Assembly (NCBI GenBank): GCA_030533445.1
Contig: CM060069.1
Coordinates: 33,838,337 to 33,902,336 of the forward strand
Direction of reading: 5' to 3'
Origin: Cyprinodon diabolis
Lineage: Eukaryota; Chordata; Actinopteri; Cyprinodontiformes; Cyprinodontidae
DNA: 64,000 nucleotides
The notes beneath the pieces were generated by a model that did no database searches, was not told where the DNA came from, and saw only the letters and a program-made list of their open reading frames with translations. Within the stretch, counting starts at the first letter, position 1, and every line of letters starts with the position of its first letter. A program made the position numbers and the translations under genes. Below are positions 23,331 to 35,490 of the stretch, in pieces.

Positions 23331-25579
23331 CTCAACCTTGATTGTTTGATTTTTACAAAAAGGGTGATCTAGTCTAACCCTAAACCTAACACTAACCTTA
23401 CTAAGCAAGAATTGTTTCCAATCACATGGGCTCAAGCTCAGAGCCTTTGCCATCTGACACCTGCTTAGAAATTTGAGTTTTTCACCAATAAATTGCAATC
23501 TTTCACACAGCAAAATCATCATCCATCAGACATGAATCCATCTGACTTATGAACCTACATGCCTTTTCCCCAAAAAGCCTCTCCATTTTTGATTAATGAA
23601 ATAGGTTAATTTCACAGTTACTAATTCCTTGCAAAAAACATACTAAATTAGCAAGTTTATAAAATTTGAGATAAATGTGTCAACAGTGAATATATTAAGT
23701 CATTTTTAAGAAGTTCTTTAATGGTTCTAAAACAGTCTTGGTGTATGAAATATTAGGAGGTCTTTGCATGTTGTCTGTAGCAATATTTACTTTAAAGAAC
23801 GATCCTTGGAGCCAATAATCAGTGGTTGTAGAGAGGTACTTTGAAGGGAAGTCAAATCCTATTCGCCCAACCAAATAGATTTCCTTAGAACTCTTACAGT
23901 ACAGGTGTAACACTCTGTTGGTTTAGAAATCTTAGAACCCTGGTTGTTTGGATTAAATGCCAGTGTGAAGAAATAGTTATGGAAGGGTTTAGCACAAGTG
24001 TGAGAGTAATACTTCCCTTAAGGGTATTTTTATCTTGAAATGTTTGTAAAATTTTGACCTCCCCTACTCTCAAATTTTTATGCAATTAAAAGCTGTTGTA
24101 ATTAGCTTTCAGACTGCCCTGTGTTTTCTGTGAACACACTGTGTGGTACAACAACATATATTTGATTACACCTCAAATCAAGCTTAAACCATTATCTCTG
24201 CTAGCATAAACACATAAAATTTAACAATTTATTAAGAAAAATCATTCAACTCTAGGTCAAACAAATTTTAGTTAAAAATTGTTGACCAAGCTTGTAAAAC
24301 TCGATTAACCTAATTACACATGGTAAAATAAATGAAATTTCTCAAAACAAAAGTCACAAACATTATGCAATTATATCACAGTTTGGCATGGATATTTGAG
24401 AACCAACTTTTATAAAGAGTATAAGATTAGGCCAAATTGGCTTTTAAACTAATTTCGAGCAATTGGAATGTGTTCAAACCATTTCACAACATAAATCTAA
24501 GAGGGAAAAAATGTTATATGGTTAATAACCTATTTTTTATTTTTTTATATAAATTGATTCATTATCCTTCCTGTTTTCCTGAGGTTAGGGATCCTTTAGA
24601 TTCTTTAGCTAGGTTTGGTTTATGAAGACAAAATAAAATAAAAATACAAAATATAAAATCTATTCATCCTTGGCCCTTCAATCCTTTCAAGTGATCCTCT
24701 CCATTGTGGTCTGCCTGAGGTGCCATGAGCCAAGAGGAAGGGAGGGAAGCAGTCTCAAAGCCTTTATGCTAAGCTCAGTAGAGGGGACATCGTACGTCCA
24801 CTGAGCAGAAGCTACTGACTTGGCAGTCTTTGCAGAAGGGTGCAGATAGTTTTAAGAACCAGTGCTTTATCTGTGTTAAAAATTAAAATCATGGTTTATG
24901 GTATCTTAAAATGATGAGAATTATATGCTTTAAATGTAAATATTTAAACTGTACATAGACTATTTTAATGTATGCTTTGATTTGCTTTGAGTATTAAAGT
25001 ATATGTGGCCAGATCATCTTAGCCCTGAGTTGTCTTTCTGCATAAATGATTTTACACAGTAGCATGCCTTAAAAGACATCCATTTTGAACTGGCTACCAT
25101 AGACTTAAAAAGTTAAACAATGTCAATATAAGGGTAGCTGCAAAATAGAATATGTACTGTAAGTGCTGTGGAAATATTAATGAAGTGACCTGAGAAGAAC
25201 TATATTTCAATAAAATATACAACATTTAAGCAGACCCTGGTTATTTCCCCTCAATCATTACACATTTTTATGCTGCCTGGAAAAGGTATTCTCCAAAGGG
25301 ACATTGCATGATCTCTTAAAAAATAATTATTTAAATTTGTTTCCTTAAGTCTGCTCAGTCGACATTAAAGAAATAATACATAAGACATATAGAGCAGGAG
25401 GTTGAAATGTTACTTTTGTGTAATAGGAGGGTCTTATATATTTCCTAATAAACAATGAATACGCTCTACAGATCCATCTGTTACTTTAGATACTCCTTTA
25501 TGCCAAAATGTACTCATATTTCGGCCATGTCTAAATCTAATCACTGGTGCAATGCATAATGTGTGATTACTATTTAATA
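23331..25579. other. Non-coding stretch
   Basis: No gene, RNA gene or transposon terminus that I can support. Confidence 0.5.
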
Positions 25580-25870
25580 CCCTGCAATAACCCGTTTCTC
25601 TATATTTGACACCCAGTGCAATAACTATGCTGTATATATAAATACAAATATCCATCTATATAAATACCCATGTAAACACCCTGTGCAAAAAGCCTGTATA
25701 ACAACCCTACTAAAAAAACAAACAAAAACAAACTGTATATATATATAACTGCACTGTATACTGTATATATCCTATGCACCTTTTTTTTTCCTTTGGCACC
25801 TTCTTCTAATCCTTTTAATATTTGAGCTGATGTAACAAGTACATTTCTCCACCGTGAGATCAATAAAGAC
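25580..25870 (+). repeat. LINE 3'-tail-like fragment
   Basis: Ends with ACATTTCTCCACCGTGAGATCAATAAAGAC, immediately followed by a tetranucleotide satellite. A GAGATCAATAAAG tail running into a short tandem repeat is the usual 3' structure of several fish LINEs. No coding part is preserved. Confidence 0.45.
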
Positions 25871-25976
25871 AATCAATCAGTCAGTCAGTCAGTCAGTCAG
25901 TCAGTCAGTCAGTCAGTCAGTCAGTCAGTCAATCAATCAATCAATAAATAAATCAATCAATCAATCAATCAATCAA
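25871..25976. repeat. (TCAG)n/(TCAA)n microsatellite
   Basis: Tandem TCAG units pass into TCAA units. It directly follows the LINE-tail-like sequence, consistent with growth from a LINE 3' tail. Confidence 0.9.
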
Positions 25977-27540
25977 CTTGTTGTGATAATGACTTCCAAA
26001 GGGGATAGGCTAAATTGACTCTTTTATTTTAAGAAAGTTGTCAACCCCAAAACAGCAGGCTGACACTTATGATCCTGAATCTATCTTAGTAAAAGTTGAA
26101 TATTTCCAGCCTAGGTGTAAAATTCAGCTACTAAAGAGACAGTTAAGTTACAAAATTTTATATTAATCAACTTAGTATATCTTGAGCAAGCTATAAGCAA
26201 AGTCAGTCTAACTTCTTGAGATGAGAAACTCATCCACAAAGTCTATGTGCATTTTTAATACATCACAAAGATCTTTGTAAGACTGTCTTTCCTGAAAAAG
26301 AGATTGATTTGGATTGTGGTTTTTATTTTGAGCTTTGTATCTCTTTAAATGACAAAGGGATGACATCTACTTTTGACTCTCCAGAGGGAAGTTTCAGTTC
26401 TTCAGAAAACATCAGACTTGAAGCAAACAAAAGCCTAACCAAAAATAATATGCCACAAGCATTGAAAGTTTGTGTGTTTTTCAGCTTTTGTTGAGATCTA
26501 TTTCCTGCACCGAGTACATAGATTTTACCAAGATGTTTGATGGTAAAAAAAAGACAAAAGATGACTTGGCAGAGACAGATTTAGGGCAAAGTGGGATATG
26601 AATTGAGATGAGTGCTTTTGGATGACCACAATTGAGCAAAAAACCAATAGTGTCAGAAGAACCAAAAGGTGAAATCAGAACAAAACTGTAATTTTAATTT
26701 CATTTATAAAAAAGACGGGAAAAATGCTCTTTTTTCAAAGAGCATTACTGTGAAGTCATTAGATTTGCAAATCGTTTCGTGTGTGGAAGGCATATGCACT
26801 ACACACCCACATAAGATCCAGCATGATTAAAACCAAATAACATACAAGACCATTGTTTGATAAAAATTCTGGAGCACTTAAAGTTCTGGAGCATTAAATA
26901 TAGTCAATAAAAAAGTTTGCTATTAGGGTTCCTGGGATGTCTACCTAAACAGGCTTAGCAAGAACACCATTTATCTCTTAAGAAGCCAAGGTAGCAAAAG
27001 TAACTTTCAGTGAGCCACAGAGACAAAGAGTTTGAGTTGTCTGTTTTCATCCAATTGAAAAACTCGTTCAGCATTTTTGTTTACTCGGTTAAAATAAATA
27101 AAACTTAGAAAACTTGTATTGTCATTTTGAAACACAAAGGCTAACTATCTCTACAGCTCCAATTTGAACATTCTCTCTTTTAAGTATTATAACCATTTTA
27201 AAAGAAAGTTTTTAAAATAAAATCATATATAAATCATTACATCATTCACACATTTTCCTATGGATGACATTTTTTCAGCATCCGATATACTCCCTTTCTC
27301 TTGGACTTTACCTTATACTCCCTAAACATTCAAAATAACTGCTCTCATATGAATATTATAACAGTTTTATCAAAAGACAATCTTGAAAGGGAAATTGACA
27401 ATTCAGACTATGCACAACCATGAATTTTACTTTACTAGTCTTTTAACACATCTGGGCTCGGACTGAATTGTGTGCCAGGTTAGTGGCTTTCATGCACATT
27501 GTCGTTCCTTGTTTGAGTTTTACTAAAATTAATAATTAAC
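25977..27540. other. Non-coding stretch
   Basis: No gene recognised. Confidence 0.5.
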
Positions 27541-27610
27541 ATAACTGAACTTTATTGATCTCACATAAGAGAAATTTACCTCTGCATTTAACCCATCCCC
27601 ACAAATTAAA
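27541..27610. repeat. Dispersed fish repeat end
   Basis: ACTTTATTGATCTCACATAA followed by TACCTCTGCATTTAACCCATCC has the form of a frequent fish retroposon terminus, read from its 3' end. Confidence 0.4.
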
Positions 27611-27617
27611 AAATTAT

Positions 27618-27876
27618 TTGTTAGGTGAACATAAAAAAATTATGTAAAGTATTTCCAACCAATAATAATATGCTGATTTAACAAGAATGTTTTGTTTTGT
27701 TTGACATTAATGTATATATGCTGGTTGGTGTTTCTATTACTCATTTACAAGGGGTAAGTCCAACATCATAATCATTTGTTGGGTGAACATATAAAATTAA
27801 TGGAAAGTATTTCCACCCAATTATTACTCATTTGGCAAAGGACAGTTTTGTTAATTAAAATTTATGTAAACATGCT
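27618..27876. repeat. Two diverged tandem units, period about 158 bases
   Basis: Unit 1 at about 27618-27724 starts TTTGTTAGGTGAACATA and ends ATATGCTG. Unit 2 at about 27776-27876 starts TTTGTTGGGTGAACATA and ends AACATGCTG, sharing AAAGTATTTCCA and a similar middle. Confidence 0.6.
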
Positions 27877-29284
27877 GAGTAAACAGAGGTAGGCATTACA
27901 GTTAGTAAATTATGACAGGTAACTCCAACTTAACTTTTTAAGGTTAGTTCTACATGTTTATCCATATTTGACTGCAGTGTACAGTAGGTGACACAATTCA
28001 ATTTGGTAAGTACAACTAAATTTTAAAACGATACAAAACACTAGCGCTTGTCAATCACTCAGTGAGAGTCCTTTCCGTCATATGAAAATCTCTAGTTCAA
28101 TAAGTCAATTCTGACACCATTTGTTTCTAAAGAATGTAAACATTTCTTAACCTAGTTTGTGACACTTGATATCATGTTGGGAGCAGTGGGTGGATAAACA
28201 TCAGCAAATAGGATTCCTTGAGATTGAACTTTATCGCAAATGAAGAGGAAAAAAAAGAAAAACATTAAATTTACAAAACAACTGAATACAAGAAAAATAA
28301 AATTACATTATTTTGCATCCAAAAAATAAAAAGAATTCTTAAAATGTTTGTGTATACTAGACCTCTACTTATGGTGTAATGCTACATTTAGATCAAAAGT
28401 GCTGGAAGCGGCAAAAAGGTTCTCTGGCTTCATTTCTGATGCTTGCCCAAGTTAAGGTCAGACATCCAAAAAAAGTGTTATCAGATGCGTCTGATGCTTC
28501 TACTGCTCCTGTGTTCAATGGCAGAGAGTGGCTTTGCTATATTTGCTGTGATCAGTGTGTAAAAAGTAGTTTGAATATATTTTAAGGTGAGAAAGTACAC
28601 CTGAAAACATTGTCTGTGCAGTTAGTTGATCCAGATTATCATCATGCCTTGAAATATTATTTCTCTATCAGTGCCCCTCAGACCCCCGTACACCAGAAGT
28701 GCACCGTCACTGGGAATCCCGTTCAATGGCTGCCTCTGGCCCAGTCTTTGCGGTTTTCTGCTGATTTTTGTGGTGGCTCGAAGGCGTCTTTCATGTACGT
28801 AATCTAACTGCAGGCAGAAGGATAATATAAGCAAATATATTGTACCTGCAGATTTCCACATTTTAAATAAATTTAGGCGTAAATAAACTGTTTCAGAGAA
28901 GTGATAATAGCGCTCTGCATCAGCAGTGCTGTGTCCATCTCCCTGCCAGTTCCCAGATCAGCTTCTCTGATTGGTTTATGTTGCGTGTCCAGGAGCTAAA
29001 GTAAAATTTTTCCAACTCCGTTGCTAAAATTCTGTCTAATTTTAAATTTAAAATCAGATGAAACAGATCCTTGAAATTCAAATAAAGCAACAATTTGAAG
29101 AACAGTTAACACAGAAATAGATCAACAAGGAACAGAAGGCTTTACATTTTGGCAACAATTGAGACCATTCAAACATAAAACACTAAAACCTTATAAAACA
29201 CCATTATTGACTGAACTTAGCTGAGCTTGAGTGCATAAACTAAAACATAAACTAAAGCAAACAGCCTTGCAACTGCTACTCATA
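27877..29284. other. Non-coding stretch with an unclassified GC-rich patch
   Basis: A patch at about 28650-28800 (GCACCGTCACTGGGAATCCC and neighbours) is richer in GC than its surroundings. It may be a short repeat or a transposon core. Frames on both strands are short and unrecognised. Confidence 0.4.
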
Positions 29285-29467
29285 CATTACCCAGATCATT
29301 GAGGACATAGGGAGCAGCGGGCTGCCATCATTGGGGCGCCTGGGGAGCAATCAGGGGTTAAGGGTCTTGTTTATAGTATCAGAGTGGCAGTCTGTGGGAG
29401 TGGGGCTCAAACCCAGAACCTCAGGATTCCAAGCTCTATGCCCTTACCACTAGGGCGCAACTCCCCA
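29285..29467 (-). repeat. tRNA-like SINE fragment
   Basis: On minus it reads GGGAGTTGCGCCCTAGTGG, then GGTTTGAGCCCCACTCCC, resembling the A box and B box of a tRNA-derived head. Trial folding gives a mismatched anticodon stem and no proper acceptor stem, so this is a decayed SINE rather than a tRNA gene. Confidence 0.5.
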
Positions 29468-32074
29468 CTTGAAGTCACTATCCTGAGCCTCTCCTCGTAG
29501 AGTTTCCAGTGAGCCTGCCGCAGCAGACGAGCAGCCACATGCTTACTTCAATAGTAGTCTGTCTCGCCTGAATCCTGGGTCCTATGTTCTGAGCCTTCTG
29601 ACAGAATGTGGAAGTAAATATTCTTGAAGAGATGCAAGAGATTAAAATCAAAAAACTTATAAGATGTGTAAAAAAGGTATGATAGATAGAGGTTTATCTA
29701 GGAGCAGGCCTTAGACATAGAGCCAGAACTAAAGGAGATTTGAATGAGCCTGAGGTATTTTGCAAAGAAATCTTTGGAAAAAAAACATGTTTGTCTTTAT
29801 GTATACGTTGGTCATAAATACATAACCTCAGACTTGCAGCTGTACTTTCAGTTGCATCATTTTTATTCATTTCTGTATTACTACACATACGTTTTAGTTG
29901 TGACATTAATAATTCTAAAAGGCTAATGTCAGTCATTCACAATAAATACATCTCTATAGAAACATGATTGTATCTTCACCATAGTCAGTAGTTCAAACTT
30001 TGTATCCCAAAGTTATTGTAACCTTATAACAAGTGAAAATATCTCCTTCTAGAGCTCTGCTAGGATTCAGAGATCTGAGCAATGTTGCTTTCTTGTGGCC
30101 TTCTTTGACAGTTTTCCCCCATCTGGCAATTAAATGCCCCCAGCGTCGTATCTACCCAGCAGAGAGCCCAATGTGCTTTTATAAATTTTGCCTATAATAC
30201 GGATAAATTAGTGAGCTCTTACAGCCTTGCACTCCACTATGTGGTTAGTGCCTGAGAGCAAGATGTCTGTCATTAGCCTGCCTAAATGCCATTTTATAAG
30301 CACATCATCTCTTAGCTTGTGCATCCCAAAGAAAGAAAATGAAAAACAAGTGCAGATGAAAAAGCAGTAAGAAGCACATAAATTAGTTTGACCCAAGTAA
30401 CAGAACAAGACTTTGGTCTTGACTACATGTTCTGAGAAAAATTACCCTGATAAGATTCTCAGATATGACGTGTTCATTATCAGGCTCCTGAACACCGTTA
30501 GAGCTCAGTGTTTCTCCCTGAATACCACTGAGGACTGTTTGTAAGGTTTAGTTACTCATCTTTATTCTTACCATTTACCTCAAGCATCTATCTTTATTGT
30601 GCTTTTAAGAAAAAATTAAGTCTTGTCAGTGTTTGAAGAAAAACATTAAGGGAATAAATACAGATATATGGATACTCAGGACCATTAATCTTATTTATTA
30701 TTAAGTTACTACTTTCCCCAAGATACAATACTGATGCTGGTAGCTTCAGTTTCATCATTTTCATGAAGAAACAATAAATACTAGATAGACAGTTAAATAT
30801 GGTTATCAACAGAAGCTTACGACACCAAGAATGCCATTTAGTCAGTCTCAACACCATTGTTATTGCCTTTAGATGTTGAATAACTTTCTAGGCTCAAATC
30901 AATCAGCAAGTACGTGGGAGTGCACAAGGCTAGAGCTCAGGTTGTGTTTTTGCAAATCGATGGAATGTTGGTATTCATTCTGGCACAAAACTGCAAACAC
31001 AACAGAATAGAACTGGTTATAAGGCCTAAATCCTGGCTCAAAATAATGACTCATTCACATTGCTGCAAAATGACAATGTCTAGAGGGAAGAGCAGCAGGG
31101 ATATTTAAGTAGTTAAAGATACAGCAAATGCTTCACTGAAGAATTTCCAATAGTAACAATAATCTAAATGGGGCAAAGAGTGGCATTAAGGCTTTTTATC
31201 AAAGAACATGCTCACCTATTTACTAAAGAGGCTATGGAAGATTGACAAATGAATATAACACTGCAGTTTAAGTCATGAATGGTTTGTATGTACATCTAAC
31301 CTCTCACCAAGAGAGGGCTGTTTGTAAAGATGGCAAAATGATGGTCTCCTGCTAAGAGCAACTGATCAGTATTTTTATGATAGTAATAAAATGATAAGTT
31401 TACAGATAAAATGTGTCCAACCAAGACTGTACATATGCAAAAAAAAAAAATAAATAAATAAATCCTTTTGGGAGACATGAACAACAGCGCAATTTTTTAT
31501 CAAGAAATCCAAAGAACGAAAAGAAAAAAAAAGAAAGGCTATTGCTGAGAGGCCAAGAGAATTTAACATTGAAGTCAGCATCAAACTATGTAAAAAACAC
31601 AGCAAACATCTAGAAAAAGTGGATCTATTCATGCAAGAGATTCTCAAATTATACAGTAAAAAGATTTGCTTATTATATGTAGATTAACTCATACAAAACA
31701 GCTGTGATACAACATGAAGTATTTCAGGCAAGAATAAGATGGCAAAATAAAAGATATACTAGTAGCATAATTAAAGAAAAGCATGAGAAAACAAAACTCT
31801 TTAAAGAAACAATACAATTTCTAGAAAGTACAAGAAGGTATACAAGAAAAAAAATTAAATAACCTTTACTACTTAGAATCAATGCATAAAAATACAAATG
31901 AAAACTGTTGCAAAGGTACAAAGTTTAGAAAAATGCCTTGACGATCGAGGAGAAAACCCACAACACTCAATACAAGGTGAATAACGAAAAAGGAATCTGA
32001 AAGTCGTTACCAAATTAGAAATGTCACATAGGAAGAATCAGTCGATCCAATTGAGGTTAATTGTGCACTTAGAC
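29468..32074. other. Non-coding stretch
   Basis: AT-rich, no gene or transposon terminus recognised. Confidence 0.5.
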
Positions 32075-32215
32075 ATGAATCCATCTTCTCCCGCTTATGC
32101 CGTCAGGGTTGCGGTGGGCCTGGTGCCTTTGTCCTGCAGTCAAGGGGCAAAAGACTGGGTACACCCTGGACAGGTCGCGAGTCTTTCTCAAAGCAACACA
32201 AAGAGACACAATCTC
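32075..32215. repeat. Dispersed LINE-tail-like fragment
   Basis: ATCCATCTTCTCCCGCTTATG at the left, and TACACCCTGGACAGGTCGCG further right, are characteristic strings of an abundant fish repeat associated with RTE/Rex-like LINE 3' ends. Heavily diverged. Confidence 0.45.
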
Positions 32216-32322
32216 AAAGACCATTGCACAAATTGTTATAACTGAAACACTGAAGCTGTAAACTCCTTAAAAGCAGGTGTAATTATGTACAGTGGTTTCC
32301 CCACTGACATGTAAAATATTTG
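32216..32322. other. Spacer
   Basis: Short non-coding spacer before the TTAA element. Confidence 0.5.
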
Positions 32323-32828
32323 TTAAAGCTACAGTGTGTAATAATTACAGGGATATACAGTCAGAAATGTAATATATTATACATAACTATGTTATTTATC
32401 ATCATCTACGAGCTCAGCCTCTTAACCTTAATATTTGCGTTGCCTTAGAATTCGTTATTTATAATTACATAGGAGCGGGTCTCGCAGCCATGGAGGCAGA
32501 CATCTTTGCGCTACGGCAGCGCAGAGCCAACAAACTAGCGATTGCAAGATCGCCCATTACGCTCGAAAGTAACTACGGCAAGTTCAAAGAGATGAACTGA
32601 GACGGTACTGAACACACAGACTAATGAAATACTATCTGTAAAATTATCTATGTAAACAAACCTCATCACTTGAGAAGGTAGGTGATGCGGACGTCGTGGA
32701 AGACATTTTGTCCCGTAACGCTCGCCGTACTGTTGGGGGGGAGAAGCGGTGGGGGGGAGATGTTCATGTTGCTGCGGTCTGCAGTCTGGACGTTAAATGT
32801 CGCTGAAAATTACATACTGTAGCTTTAA
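32323..32828 (+). mobile_element. TTAA-flanked non-autonomous element, copy 1
   Basis: Terminal inverted repeats AGCTACAGTGTGTAA (32327) and TACATACTGTAGCT (ending 32824) are bounded by TTAA on both sides (32323-32326 and 32825-32828). TTAA target duplication is the hallmark of piggyBac-type transposition, but the termini are not the classic TTAACCC form, so superfamily is an inference. The interior is unusually GC-rich and carries a short open frame. A second copy lies in opposite orientation at 39222-39744. Confidence 0.75.
32490..32600 (+). CDS. Short open frame inside TTAA element, copy 1
   Basis: A 36-codon frame starts in a strong Kozak context (GCAGCCATGGAG). It encodes MEADIFALRQRRANKLAIAR and then diverges from the copy at 39413-39577, ending after KFKEMN. 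The first 20 residues match the other copy except for one R/W change. I do not recognise the peptide. It may be a captured host exon or a chance frame preserved by recent common origin. Weak evidence for real coding. Confidence 0.2.
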   Translation: MEADIFALRQRRANKLAIARSPITLESNYGKFKEMN

Positions 32829-33049
32829 GGCATGTTCAATGAATGCTTATTAAATGCTTTGATAAAGGTAATCACTCTAGTTAAATTTTTCTTTGATTTG
32901 CTTTTATGGCCTACACTAGGTAAAACAAATTGTGAATCTTCGGGCACAGATTGAGACTAGGACTGAGCAGTTGGCAAAGCTTGGAGTGTTTATTTTTGGA
33001 TAATCAATGTAATCTTGGTCAGATAAGCCCGGGAATCCAAGGTTTGGGG
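32829..33049. other. Spacer
   Basis: Non-coding spacer, no repeat recognised. Confidence 0.4.
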
Positions 33050-33430
33050 TTCAAGTTCAGACGCGTATGCTGATGAAGGTTATCAGTCATCCAGGTCATA
33101 GTCACTCCATCAAAATTCAAAAAATATACACTGGACTTGGTTTTCAAGATTTGAAGACGTTTCGCCACCTCTCCAGGAAGCTTTCTCAATTCAAATGTCA
33201 AGGGAATTCAAGTTCAGACAGGCAGTAAAGTGGACAAAGAGAAAAAAAAAACAAGCAGGTTAGATCTTGCTAGACTTGGTCTATATAGGAAAATGTCCTG
33301 AATGTGGGGGTAGACAACAACCTGACGCCGTGCAGATGGAGGATCCATCCTTAAATGTCTGCAACTGCTGATTAGGTTGATGAATCCCAGGTGTGTGGGT
33401 CACAGCAGAGGAGCTGATGTGACAAAAATA
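33050..33430. repeat. Dispersed fish repeat
   Basis: TTATCAGTCATCCAGGTCAT followed by GAAGACGTTTCGCC and GGAAGCTTTCTCAATTC are signature strings of an abundant fish interspersed repeat. It yields spurious frames on both strands and is not a gene. Confidence 0.5.
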
Positions 33431-33676
33431 CTAAATGAAAATATAAACTATTTATAATTGGAATAGTTGATGTTTTCTAGCACTGGCTTCAATAACAGTA
33501 CTACATTCTTATCCTGTTTCAAATGTTTTGGGAAAAAAAATCCTTCAGGAAGGTTTTTAAAAACTGGAAAGGAGGCCTGAAGTTTCTCTGTTGTGAAACT
33601 GTTCCATTCATTTGGCTAATTGAACCATTGGCAGTTTATTAAGGTCTGTTAGTGTTATATATAGAGATCTAAAATT

Positions 33677-34259
33677 TGTCATAGTTTTGGTGCTGATGGC
33701 TGGCTTAATCAATTATTCCATTAACCTGTCTAATTTGTCCGGTTTTTCATTACCGTTTCATCTGATCCACCTGGTTCCTGCTGCTATTTATAATGCCTGT
33801 TTGCCTGCCATCGTTGCCAGATTATTTGAGCTATTTGTGAGAGTAAATCTAGTGATTGTACATTATTCTGATTCTCTGATCCTGACCTGTTTCTGCCTTT
33901 TGGGACTTCAGAGTTTTTGTTTCGCACGTTTTGCTCTGTTAGCCTTATCTGTTCTGGACTGATTCCTGGATTCTGCCAACTTACAAAACTTGGACCTGCC
34001 TTCTGACCTCGGCTTGGATTATCCTCTGGTACCTCCTCAGATCTCTGATCTTCTGGTCTGGTAACTGTTACAGCTACAACCTTCGGATTTCCCCTCACAG
34101 ATACTGCTGCTGCTCTGCATCTGCTCTGCCCATCAATCAGAGCTCTGTTGGCGACTCCTGCCGCAAGCTGTGGAGAAACCTCCCGTTTGGATTCTGCTCC
34201 TTGCGTCGGGATCAGACAAAAGATGTTTTTGCTCTTCTCCCGACTGGTTTCGCCAAGAG
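33677..34259 (+). mobile_element. 3'-truncated LTR, same family as 13727
   Basis: Starts TGTCATAGTTTTGGTGCTGA and follows the layout of the 13727 LTR through the GTTTTTGCTCTTCTCCCGA block. It stops where the small MITE at 34260 begins, so the MITE may have inserted into it or a deletion joined them. The terminal GGGTCC-type end is missing. Confidence 0.6.
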
Positions 34260-34460
34260 TAGCCTGGCTTGTGGTGGTGTTTTTTGTCGTCGCTCGTTTA
34301 GTACGTCATATGCTTCATTGATCTGATTGGTTTATTTGGCCCGTCTATCACCAACATAGGCCAATCAGCTAACCAGTATTTTCGCCCCTTCCCAAAATTA
34401 TTTCAACGGAAGGTTTCCAGATGGATATGCGGAGCAAATCCATCTGGCGGAGTCAGGTTA
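34260..34460. mobile_element. Small MITE-like element
   Basis: Imperfect terminal inverted repeats TAGCCTGGCT (34260-34269) and AGTCAGGTTA (34451-34460). Near the right end, CCAGATGGAT and ATCCATCTGG form a perfect 10-base stem (34417-34447) with an 11-base loop. Target duplication is not clear. Confidence 0.4.
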
Positions 34461-35028
34461 GGGCAGAGGTACTGTAGGTGAATGAAGGGTTCCTTGAATG
34501 ATTACTGGCTTTGGAGGAGGTGAGGTCCCAAAGTTGAATGGCTGGAACTTGAACATGGCACAACAGCAGGTCGTCCAGGTGAGGCTAATAAGAGTCGACC
34601 AGAGTGAAGTTGGCTTAAGCTTCTTTATAATTAAGGAATACAACTCAATTTTTTTTTTTTGCTTTTTTATTAATACAGAAAAAAAATGTTTGATTCTCAA
34701 GCCTTCACTTAAGGAGGGAGATCAGTTGAAGATTGAGATTAACATATATTAAGGATGTTTAAGTAAAATCAATCTGTAAGTAAAATAATCTGTAAGGCTC
34801 TGGTCCTCTTTTTTTATATCACTGTTATTGCTCAAAGTTACATGGTTTAAACTTTGGACTTCAGCAGGGTCACTCAAAACCTTATTCTTACTTCAAGAAG
34901 AAATGTATCTGTAATTTTATACAACTATTTTATACCAAAATATACCAGGATTGGAAAAACATTTATCCTCATTTTACATAATAATATAATATTAATATAT
35001 AATGTTACCTAAATAAAAAAAAAAAAAA

Positions 35029-35032
<4 letters not shown>
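34461..35032. other. Non-coding spacer
   Basis: No gene or terminus recognised. Confidence 0.5.

Positions 35033-35122
<90 letters not shown>
35033..35122. repeat. (AT)45 microsatellite
   Basis: About 45 uninterrupted AT dinucleotides. Confidence 0.95.
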
Positions 35123-35126
<4 letters not shown>

Positions 35127-35164
35127 CCTGCATCTTGACTCTAATAACAGCTCAAGAAAATACA

Positions 35165-35490
35165 GCTTTTAATTACCTTTATTTATACAGCGTCAATTCA
35201 CAAAACATGTCATCTTTACAGGGACAATACTGTTGAGGAAAATAAGTTAATTGCATCCAGTCATTGAAGTGTAAGATATGCTCCTCCTGAATGAGCCTGC
35301 GGGGACGACCTTCACTTGCATTTCGTTGTTGACCCCTTAGCAATCCCTTACATAGAGAATGCTTGTAGCGATAGTGGAGAAAAAAACTCCCCATTAACTG
35401 GGAGAAACCTCCAGTGGTAACAGGCTGGGTCTGAGCGGCCATCTCCCAAGGCTGACTGGAGTTCAAGGAGACAGAAGCAGACATACAGAA
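35165..35490 (-). repeat. Dispersed fish repeat
   Basis: Contains TAGTGGAGAAAAAAACTCCC, ACTGGGAGAAACCTCCAG and GAGCGGCCATCTCCCAAGGC in order, which are hallmark strings of a very abundant teleost repeat. The frame across it is not a gene. Confidence 0.6.

Noticed and set aside
27618..27876. CRISPR-like repeat spacing
   Set aside because: Only two diverged long units in a vertebrate genome; no array.
29397..29467. Possible tRNA gene on minus
   Set aside because: A-box- and B-box-like strings are present, but the anticodon and acceptor stems do not pair correctly; it is a SINE remnant.
33019..33201. Minus-strand frame with KRLQILKTKSS-type peptide
   Set aside because: Translation of a very abundant fish interspersed repeat that generates such peptides by chance.
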